Origin: Sinomonas sp. P10A9
GTDB lineage: Bacteria; Actinomycetota; Actinomycetes; Actinomycetales; Micrococcaceae
NCBI RefSeq assembly: GCF_041022165.1
Contig: NZ_CP163302.1
Coordinates: 930,001-994,000, forward strand
Direction of reading: 5' to 3'
Length of the DNA stretch: 64,000 nucleotides
Positions 58,407 through 64,000 of the stretch are shown here, one piece after another. Every line of letters starts with the position of its first letter. Within the stretch, counting starts at the first letter, position 1. The position numbers were made by a program, and so were the translations under genes. The notes under the pieces were generated by a model. It was given only the letters and a program-made list of their open reading frames with translations. It was not told where the DNA came from and ran no database searches.

Positions 58407-58437
58407 GAGTGGTGGCGGCCAGAGGCCGCCGCCACTC
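58407..58437. terminator. Terminator after the GH38 gene
   Basis: A 14-bp stem with one G-U-type mismatch (58407-58420 with 58424-58437, GAGTGGTGGCGGCC) lies 65 bases after the mannosidase stop and between convergent genes. A weaker second stem is in GGGCTTAAAACC just before it. Confidence 0.8.
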
Positions 58438-58525
58438 ATCCCCCCAATGAAGAACGACCCCTGTCCCCCAGACAGGATGTGTTCACACATTCATGATTGT
58501 GGCATGAACTAATGAAAATGTGAAC

Positions 58526-59263
58526 TCAGTTCTTCACCTCAGTGGACTTATTACGTGGAAGGCCCTTTGCCAGGGTACGCCGTCGTGCCGCGACGCCCGC
58601 GATCCAGATAATTGCGAGGCCCGCGAGGAGGAGCAGGACGGCGGAGTAGTTCATCGTCTGCATGACGGCAACCCACGAGGCGGGCATGAGTACGAACGTG
58701 TTGGTGGACGCGAGCAGGAGGTATCCAGCCGCGAGGAGCCCCGCGGAGCAGCGCAGCACGGCACGTCCGGAACTCCGTGCGTGCCGCACAAGGCTCGGCA
58801 CGAGGACGAGGCCCGTGAAGGACGGATAGATGCGGCCAAGGCCAGCGTAGAGGTCGAACCACTCGCGGTTGTCGCCAGCGGCGAGCCCTACTGTCGACGG
58901 AAGGCGTCCCAGAAGCAGGAAGGACACGACCGTGCCGACTCCGGCCGCCGCGAGGGCTGCCAGGCCCCACGGGCCGAGCAGGATGCGCTGGGCGCCCAGG
59001 GCGTTGAAGGCACGCGAGATCCTCACGGCCATGAGGAGGCAGATCCCGTACAGCAGGAACCGCAGGATGAGGTTGGCGAGATTGATACCGCCCAGAGCCG
59101 CATCTATGGCGAGGTACGGACCCTCGATGCTCAACAGGACCGCCATGGCGACGAGCGCGAAGAGCCAGAGCATGAGCCGGTTCTCACGACGCAGCGCGGC
59201 CGGGATGCGGACCACGGCGAGCGCAAGTGCGAGCCCGAAAGTGATCCAGGCGAGACCGGTCAC
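58526..59263 (-). CDS. Seven-span integral membrane protein, unknown
   Basis: A 245-residue protein with about seven hydrophobic segments: near residues 3-20, 30-48, 60-88, 100-120, 140-158, 168-190 and 205-228. A few charged or polar loops lie between (DNREWFDLYAGLGRIYPS). A basic tail follows (AARRRTLAKGLPRN). It resembles the actinobacterial seven-span proteins encoded beside XRE-type regulators (MAB_1171c-like). Its ATG overlaps the stop of the upstream double-HTH gene by 4 bases, so the two are made together. Transport or sensing could both fit; no substrate or cofactor motif is visible. Confidence 0.7.
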   Translation of the reverse strand: MTGLAWITFGLALALAVVRIPAALRRENRLMLWLFALVAMAVLLSIEGPYLAIDAALGGINLANLILRFLLYGICLLMAVRISRAFNALGAQRILLGPWGLAALAAAGVGTVVSFLLLGRLPSTVGLAAGDNREWFDLYAGLGRIYPSFTGLVLVPSLVRHARSSGRAVLRCSAGLLAAGYLLLASTNTFVLMPASWVAVMQTMNYSAVLLLLAGLAIIWIAGVAARRRTLAKGLPRNKSTEVKN

Positions 59264-60012
59264 CCCAGGTGCTCCCAGACGCGCAGCGCCGCACGCTCAT
59301 CGATGGTCTGACGGCGCAGGCCCCTGCCGAGTTCGCCGAGCCGTTCCGACGCCATGAAGGCGAGCTCGGCCGTGGGCAGCCGCTTGACTGCCAGCTCGCA
59401 CGAAGCGTGCGGCCACCCTGCCTCCGTGGCGGTGACGAGTCCCGTCACGACGAGCCCGTTGCACAGGCCGACCCCCGCCTCGCGCGCGGTGCTGACGGCA
59501 AGCTCGGGGCTGAGTCGATTGGCCCGCAGCTGTGCTGAGAGGTTCTGGGGGGCGATCCCCGCGGCCTCGCTCACACGCTGGCGGAGGTCGCCGTCGTCGA
59601 TCGCGTCGACCCAGTGCCGGACGTCCGCCTCGCAGGTCGTGCACTCGAGCCCCGTGTGGGTCACCGGCGCAGCCGAAGGAACCGGGGGCAGGACGGGGCT
59701 CCCGCCGCCGCGCACGAGGAGTTCCTCGAGAAGGCGCGGTGTTGCGACTTGGCTCAGGAGCTCACCGTCGGTCGGCGCCGCCGTGCCGCGCGCGAGGTCG
59801 GTGTACGGAGTGAAATGCGCCAGTCCGAGGACCGGGTTCTCGCCGTAGGCGCGCGCTATCGCCACGACCGTGGTCTCGGTGACCTTGCCTCGGACCATCT
59901 GCTGCGCGAGCGTGCTGCGCTTGACCCCGGATTGCCTGCAGACGTCTGCCGCGGATCTCCCGGGCGCCAGTTCCTGCAGCCAATCACGGAACACGAGTGC
60001 CGAAACCGGCAT
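59260..60012 (-). CDS. DNA-binding protein with two tandem HTH domains and a CxxC linker
   Basis: A 250-residue protein. It contains two similar XRE-like helix-turn-helix units. Unit one, residues about 7-68, has WLQELAPGRSAADVCRQSGV, TLAQQMVRGKVTETTVVAIAR and GLAHF. Unit two, about 131-195, has WVDAIDDGDLRQRVSEAAGI, NLSAQLRANRLSPELAVSTAR and LVVTGL. Between them is a linker with two cysteines in a CTTC motif (residues 124 and 127). A C-terminal helical part (TAELAFMASERLGELGRG) may mediate dimerisation. ATG 60012 starts MPVSALVFRD. The gene is divergent from the ABC exporter and overlaps the 7TM gene. Regulatory role inferred. Confidence 0.8.
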   Translation of the reverse strand: MPVSALVFRDWLQELAPGRSAADVCRQSGVKRSTLAQQMVRGKVTETTVVAIARAYGENPVLGLAHFTPYTDLARGTAAPTDGELLSQVATPRLLEELLVRGGGSPVLPPVPSAAPVTHTGLECTTCEADVRHWVDAIDDGDLRQRVSEAAGIAPQNLSAQLRANRLSPELAVSTAREAGVGLCNGLVVTGLVTATEAGWPHASCELAVKRLPTAELAFMASERLGELGRGLRRQTIDERAALRVWEHLG

Positions 60013-60070
60013 GGACCCCCCCTTGCATCTGCATTCCACAAGATACTTCAGTCCTGCGTTCTTTCCTGAT

Positions 60071-60099
60071 TTTACGTTGTCCCGTTGCTGCCCTATGCT
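60071..60099 (+). promoter_or_regulatory. Promoter of the ABC exporter
   Basis: A -35 TTTACG (60071-60076), exactly 17 bases, and a -10 TATGCT (60094-60099). The expected start is about 60106, immediately before the hairpin at 60107. Confidence 0.65.
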
Positions 60100-60106
60100 G
60101 GATGAA

Positions 60107-60150
60107 GCCCGCCGGCTCGCGCACCCCCCAATCGCGAGTCGGCGGGCCTT
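60107..60150 (+). terminator. 5'-leader hairpin, possible attenuator
   Basis: A 15-bp stem with one G-U pair (60107-60121 with 60133-60147, GCCCGCCGGCTCGCG), an 11-base loop and a CTTT run after it. It lies directly at the predicted transcription start and ends 20 bases before the exporter ATG. It could terminate transcription, block the ribosome site or protect the 5' end of the mRNA. Confidence 0.6.
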
Positions 60151-60169
60151 TCACGTTTCAGGAGAATTC

Positions 60170-62059
60170 ATGAGCATGCAGACTGCGGCGTGGAGCTCGC
60201 TGCATCAGATCTCGCGCACCACGGACGGAAGGAACCCGTTCAGCCGTGCGACGATCCGGCGGGTCCTCACCTTCGCCAAGCCCCACCGCACCCGGCTGAT
60301 CGCCTTCGTCGCGGCCTCGATCGTCGCGGCCGTCCTCGCCGTTGCCACACCCGTCCTCGCCGGCCAGGTCGTGGACGCGATCGTGGCCAAGGGCGCGGTC
60401 TCGACCGTTCTGTGGCTCGCCGTGCTGATCGCGATCGTCGCAGTCGCCGACGCGGGCTTCGGAATGCTCACGCGGTGGCTCTCCTCGACGATCGGCGAGG
60501 ACGTCATCCTCGACCTGCGGCGGGCGGTGTTCGACCACGTGCAGACGATGCCCATCGCGTTCTTCACCCGCACCCGCACCGGCGCACTCGTGAGCCGCCT
60601 CAACAACGACGTGATCGGCGCACAGGCCGCGTTTGCCGGCACGCTCTCCGGAGTGGTGAGCAACGCCGTCGCCCTCGTCCTGACGGTCGCGGTCATGGCC
60701 CAGAAGTCGTGGCTCGTGACCGTCCTCGCGCTCGTCCTCCTACCCGTCTTCCTCATCCCCGCGCGCCGGATCGGCTCGCGCGTCGCGAACCTGCGCCGCG
60801 AGGCCGCCGCGCACAACTCGGCGATGAGCACTCAGATGACCGAGCGCTTCTCGGCGCCGGGTGCAACGCTCATCAAGCTCTTCGGCCGGCCCGAGGAGGA
60901 GTCGCGCGAGTTCGCGCTCCGCGCCCGCCGGGTGCGGGACATCGGAATCCGCTCCTCGATGCTGTCGTTCACGTTCATCACGGCCCTCACGCTCGTCTCG
61001 GCGCTCGCGCTCGCGCTCGTCTACGGGGTCGGTGGCTGGCTCGCGATCGACGGGCACCTTGCGGCGGGCGACGTCGTCGTGCTCGCCCTGCTCCTGACCC
61101 GTCTCTACGCGCCGATCACCAACCTCTCCAATGCCCGCGTCGAGATCATGAGCGCGCTGGTCAGCTTCGAGCGCGTCTTCGAGGTGCTCGACCTCGTTCC
61201 GATCATCCGCGAGAAGGACGAAGCGCGGCCGCTTGCCAGCGGGCCCGTCTCGGTTGAGTTCGACGACGTTCGCTTCGCCTACCCGAGCGCGGACAAGGTC
61301 TCGCTCGCGTCCCTCGAGGAGGTCGCGGTGCTCGACACGCGCGGCGGGGAGGAGGTGCTGCATGGCGTCTCGTTCCGCGTCGAGCCGGGTCAGACGGTGG
61401 CCCTCGTCGGGTCCTCCGGTGCGGGCAAGTCGACCATCGCCCAGCTGCTCTCGCGTCTGTACGACGTGGACTCCGGCGCCGTGCGGATCGGTGGCACCGA
61501 CGTTCGGGACACGACGTTCGCCTCGATGCGCGGGACCGTGGGGATGGTGACCCAGGACGGCCACCTCTTCCACGAGACCATCGCCGCGAACCTGCGCCTC
61601 GCCCGGCCCGAGGCCTCCGACGAGGCTCTGTGGGACGTGCTGCAGCGTGCCCGGCTCGAGGACATGGTGGCCTCACTGCCCGATGGGCTCGACACCGTGG
61701 TGGGGGAGCGCGGATACCGCCTCTCGGGCGGCGAGCGGCAGCGCTTGACCATTGCGCGGCTCCTGCTCGCCGCTCCCCACGTGGTCATCCTCGACGAGGC
61801 CACGGCCGCGCTCGACTCGACGAACGAGGCAGCCGTCCAGGCCGCCCTGAGCGAGGCACTCGAGGGGCGCACCGCTGTCGTGATCGCACACCGCCTGTCA
61901 ACGATCCGTGCGGCCGATCAGATCCTCGTGGTCGAGGGCGGCCAGATCGTGGAGCGCGGCACCCATGCCGAGCTCCTCGCCGCCGACGGCCGCTATGCGG
62001 AGCTGTACCTGACCCAGTTCTCGGAGGCCTCCGCCACTGCCGACGACTATGCACAGTAG
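60170..62059 (+). CDS. ABC multidrug/lipid exporter, fused permease-ATPase
   Basis: A 629-residue half-transporter of the MsbA/MDR type. Six membrane spans lie in residues about 40-330. The ATPase has Walker A GSSGAGKST (about residue 420), the Q-loop VGMVTQDGHLF, signature LSGGERQR, Walker B VVILDEA and the H-loop AHRLST. A 35-residue insert just before the ATPase (KVSLASLEEVAVLDTRGGEE) is slightly longer than usual. It works as a homodimer or with a partner to export a hydrophobic substrate. ATG 60170 has CAGGAGAA upstream. It is divergent from the double-HTH/7TM pair. Confidence 0.92.
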   Translation: MSMQTAAWSSLHQISRTTDGRNPFSRATIRRVLTFAKPHRTRLIAFVAASIVAAVLAVATPVLAGQVVDAIVAKGAVSTVLWLAVLIAIVAVADAGFGMLTRWLSSTIGEDVILDLRRAVFDHVQTMPIAFFTRTRTGALVSRLNNDVIGAQAAFAGTLSGVVSNAVALVLTVAVMAQKSWLVTVLALVLLPVFLIPARRIGSRVANLRREAAAHNSAMSTQMTERFSAPGATLIKLFGRPEEESREFALRARRVRDIGIRSSMLSFTFITALTLVSALALALVYGVGGWLAIDGHLAAGDVVVLALLLTRLYAPITNLSNARVEIMSALVSFERVFEVLDLVPIIREKDEARPLASGPVSVEFDDVRFAYPSADKVSLASLEEVAVLDTRGGEEVLHGVSFRVEPGQTVALVGSSGAGKSTIAQLLSRLYDVDSGAVRIGGTDVRDTTFASMRGTVGMVTQDGHLFHETIAANLRLARPEASDEALWDVLQRARLEDMVASLPDGLDTVVGERGYRLSGGERQRLTIARLLLAAPHVVILDEATAALDSTNEAAVQAALSEALEGRTAVVIAHRLSTIRAADQILVVEGGQIVERGTHAELLAADGRYAELYLTQFSEASATADDYAQ

Positions 62060-62077
62060 AGGCCGTCGGCCCCCGGC

Positions 62078-62150
62078 GCGGGGTCACGTCTCTGCGGTGC
62101 GGGGTCAGGTCCCTGCTGTGCGGAGTCACGTCCCTGCGATGCAGGGTCAG
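62078..62150 (+). repeat. 21-bp tandem repeat, three units plus a partial
   Basis: Units at 62078-62098, 62099-62119 and 62120-62140, plus a partial at 62141-62150. The pattern is GCGGGGTCACGTCYCTGCGRT with a few substitutions. It lies between the ABC exporter and the Nudix gene. Confidence 0.9.
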
Positions 62151-62166
62151 CGGATAGTCTCGGACT

Positions 62167-62601
62167 GTGCCTGACCGGATCATCGTTTCTGCCGTATGCG
62201 TCTACGCACCTGACGGGCGCCTCCTGACCGTCCGGAAGCGCGGGACTGACCGATTCATGCACCCGGGTGGCAAGCCTGAGCCTGGCGAGTCCGCGGCCGA
62301 GGCCGCGAGCCGGGAGTTGTCCGAAGAGGTCGGGATCGCGATTGCGGCCGAGGACCTTGTGCCGTTTGGCGTCTGGATTGCCAAGGCCGCGAACGAGGCC
62401 GGCACCGAGATCGAGGGCACAGTGTTCCTTGCCCCCGGAGAATATGATCCGCGCGAAGTCCGTCCGGCGGCCGAGATCGCTGAACTGCGCTGGATCGACC
62501 CGTCGGCGGAACCCGATGCCGACCTCGCGCCGCTCCTCACGGACCACGTTCTCCCCGAGCTCACTCGGCAGCCACCGAGCTCTGCGCGACGAAACGAGTG
62601 A
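62167..62601 (+). CDS. Nudix hydrolase
   Basis: A 144-residue protein with an intact Nudix box: GGKPEPGESAAEAASREL followed by SEEVGI (residues about 35-58), matching Gx5Ex7REUxEExGU, which binds the metal and hydrolyses a nucleoside-diphosphate-linked substrate. The start GTG 62167 gives VPDRIIVSAVCVYAPDG. No typical ribosome-binding site is clear. It is flanked on both sides by copies of the same 21-bp repeat in opposite orientations. The substrate is not predictable; the family ranges from dNTP cleaning to coenzyme turnover. Confidence 0.92.
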   Translation: MPDRIIVSAVCVYAPDGRLLTVRKRGTDRFMHPGGKPEPGESAAEAASRELSEEVGIAIAAEDLVPFGVWIAKAANEAGTEIEGTVFLAPGEYDPREVRPAAEIAELRWIDPSAEPDADLAPLLTDHVLPELTRQPPSSARRNE

Positions 62602-62624
62602 CCCCGCATCGCAGAGAGGTGACC
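62599..62624 (-). repeat. Inverted copy of the 21-bp repeat downstream of the Nudix gene
   Basis: On the minus strand this reads GGTCACCTCTCTGCGATGCG then GGGTCAC, which is one unit plus a third of the repeat at 62078-62150. Together the copies bracket the Nudix gene. Confidence 0.8.
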
Positions 62625-62640
62625 GGCGGATTCATACGGT

Positions 62641-63790
62641 GAGTGCAACATCGTCCGTGTGGGAGGGGTCTGCCGGTGGCCAGTGGTCGGGTTGTGGAGT
62701 CGTGGGAGGTTGACGGGGTCTTCGCGGCGTTGAGGCTGGGCGCCTCGATTGCGGAGGCTGCGCGTGTCGTGGGGCGTCCTCGCACGACGGTGAACAGGTG
62801 GGTGCGACGCTTTGGGCCCATGGAGATCGTCATGGGCGCGGAGGGCGGGGCGGCCGGGGGCCCGTTCGTCGATGGGGGCGCGGGGTCGGGCCGGCTGCGG
62901 TTCCAGGACAGGGTGGTGATCATGATCCGCCTGCGCGAGCGGCCCGGGAGGCCGAACTACGCTCGGATCGCCCGCGAGCTGGGTCGGGACAGGAGTACCG
63001 TCTGGCGGGAGGTGGCCCGCAACGGCGGGCCGGCGCAGTACCAGGCGGACGTGGCCCACATCCGGGCGTGTCAGGGCCTGGCCAGGCCCAAGGAGTCCAA
63101 GCTCGCCCATGCTCCGCTGCGGGAGTTCGTCGAGGACGCGATGGACGAGGGCTGGTCGCCGAAGCTGATCTCGCTGGTCCTGCCGGTGTTCTTCCCCGAC
63201 GATGGGAGGATGCGCATCAGCCACGAGACCGTCTACCGGCACGTGTTCGCCGCGGTCTACGTCCAGGGCCGCGGGCACCTGCGCCAGGACCTCTACCAGT
63301 GCCTGAGCACCGGCAGGAGGCGGATCTGATCCTCTCCGGCGGCGGGTCCAACGCCGCGATCGGGACCCTGGTGGAGCGCTCGAGCCGCTACACGATCCTG
63401 CTGCACCTGCCCGAGGGGCACGCCGCCGAGCACGTCGAGAAGGCCATCGTGGCCGCGATGCGCACCCTGCCGGCGGACTTGCGCCGGACCCTGACCTACG
63501 ACCGGGGCTCGGAGATGGCCCGCTACCGGCAGGTCGAGATGGCCCTGGACCTGCAGGTCTACTTCTGCGACCCGCACTCGCCCTGGCAGCGCGGGACCAA
63601 CGAGAACACCAACCGGCTCCTGCGCCACTGGTTCAAGAAGGCCTCCGACCTCTCCATCCACACCGCCGAGGACCTCAAACGCGTCCAGGACAGCCTCAAC
63701 AACCGCCCCCGCCCCACCCTGAACCTCGCCACCCCGCACCAGCGCATGAAGGAACTCCTCACCGCCGCCTGAGACGTTGCACCGTTCCCT
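62641..63790 (+). mobile_element. IS30-family insertion sequence remnant
   Basis: It contains a broken IS30-type transposase. Candidate ends share TGCAAC in inverted orientation: GAGTGCAACATCG near 62641 at the left, and GAGACGTTGCACC near 63771 at the right. The ends and any target duplication are approximate, as only a short inverted match is visible. Confidence 0.75.
62676..63772 (+). pseudogene. IS30-family transposase, disrupted by internal deletion and frameshift
   Basis: The first part (62676-63329) encodes two HTH regions (IAEAARVVGRPRTTVNRWVRR split across the first; NYARIARELGRDRSTVWREV) and LISLVLPVFFPDDGRMRISHETVYRHVF, ending LYQCLSTGRRRI then a stop. In another frame, from about 63322, the catalytic core continues: DLILSGGGSNAAIGTLVERSSR, TYDRGSEMARY and CDPHSPWQRGTNENTNRLLRHWF, ending at 63772. 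The DDE residues appear in that part. The usual arginine-rich and HWEG segments that should link them are missing, so a deletion of several dozen codons with a frame change is inferred near 63318. Not expected to be active. Confidence 0.88.
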
Positions 63791-63800
63791 TGACTTCGCA

Positions 63801-63824
63801 ACCCCGCATCCGGGGGAGGTGGCC
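63801..63824 (-). repeat. Diverged repeat copy right of the IS30 remnant
   Basis: ACCCCGCATC, five variable bases, then GAGGTGGCC repeats the layout of 62601-62624 (ACCCCGCATC-N5-GAGGTGACC) on the other side of the element, in the same orientation. Confidence 0.6.
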
Positions 63825-63962
63825 CCGGGTCGTTGGGAGTGCTCGGGGAACATTCAGCTTGGGCCTCGCAGCTGGGAGCCGCGTGGGAAGTCGGTGAACT
63901 TGGGTTGAACACTCGAGGGAACTGGCCATAGTCCTCCCTACTCGCGGGTAGCTTGGTTGACC

Positions 63963-64000
63963 GTGACCTTCTCCCGCCGCAGTTTCCTCTCAGCCGCCTC
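63963..64000 (+). CDS. Start of a Tat-exported protein, cut by the window end
   Basis: GTG 63963 opens VTFSRRSFLSAA, a twin-arginine (SRRSFLS) signal start. Only 12 codons are in the window, so the product cannot be named. No close ribosome-binding site is obvious; the GGTTGACC just before it is weak. The 190 bases before it (63773-63962) show no other gene. Confidence 0.6.
   Translation, partial: MTFSRRSFLSAA

Noticed and set aside
58481..58525. Inverted repeat GTTCACACATTCAT / AATGAAAATGTGAAC after the 7TM gene
   Set aside because: Arms have several mismatches and a 16-base loop; it may end the minus-strand transcript but is too imperfect to list as a terminator.

Overview
The window is 64 kb of high-GC actinobacterial chromosome. 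Gene content points to the Micrococcaceae (an Arthrobacter- or Sinomonas-like organism): an IdeR/DtxR regulator, actinobacterial-type SerC, DUF3263, DUF3027 and DUF6457 proteins, an XPB-type helicase with its partner protein, and HrcA/CIRCE control of groEL. The genus is inferred from content and gene order, not from a database search. Almost all of the window is chromosomal housekeeping sequence. Mobile DNA is limited to one decayed IS30-type element near the right end and several small palindromic or tandem repeats.

Layout. 0-8.9 kb: DUF457 membrane hydrolase, Tex, a GNAT and an Excalibur protein, a secreted YncE/phosphoesterase fusion, and an ArsR-SRPBCC pair with a clear operator. 8.9-11.1 kb: efeO-efeB iron/heme genes behind a strong IdeR-type iron box. 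11.2-19.1 kb: glycine/serine catabolism (tandem glycine riboswitch, gcvP-gcvT-gcvH-glyA-sdaA). 19.1-28.2 kb: FemX-like transferase, ThrE exporter, siderophore-interacting protein, uracil-DNA glycosylase, DUF3263, LytR_C protein, an orphan amino-acid-type binding protein, and groEL behind two CIRCE elements. 28.4-33.6 kb: GNAT, RNase HI fusion, orphan WXG100 protein, MarR-response regulator-histidine kinase. 33.6-38.4 kb: multicopper oxidase operon and a secreted repeat-rich surface protein. 38.5-46.3 kb: XPB helicase and partner, cold-shock protein, DUF3027, SerC, IdeR. 46.3-48.5 kb: a c-di-AMP (ydaO-type) riboswitch ahead of two paralogous cell-wall hydrolases. 48.7-55.1 kb: HNH nuclease, then a molybdenum-cofactor and formate-dehydrogenase-like block (mobA, DUF6457, moeA, fdhF/ydeP-like, fdhD). 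55.2-64 kb: GH38 alpha-mannosidase, a double-HTH regulator with a 7TM protein, an ABC exporter, a Nudix hydrolase among 21-bp repeats, the broken IS30 element, and the first codons of a Tat-exported protein.

How the genes work together. The glycine block cleaves glycine (GcvP/T/H), interconverts glycine and serine (GlyA) and deaminates serine to pyruvate (SdaA), under riboswitch sensing of glycine. ThrE lies close by and could export excess serine or threonine. IdeR, encoded at 45.6 kb, probably controls efeOB at 9-11 kb through the iron box. The Mo-cofactor genes supply the cofactor for the adjacent FdhF-like oxidoreductase, and FdhD provides its sulfur activation.

Novelty. I found no CRISPR array, prophage or recognised defence island. 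The most system-like unexplained unit is the overlapping pair at 58.5-60.0 kb: a duplicated-HTH protein with a CxxC linker plus a 7TM protein. Other points worth checking are the ArsR operator that contains the probable leaderless start codon, the hairpin at the predicted transcription start of the ABC exporter, and the repeat family around the IS30 remnant.
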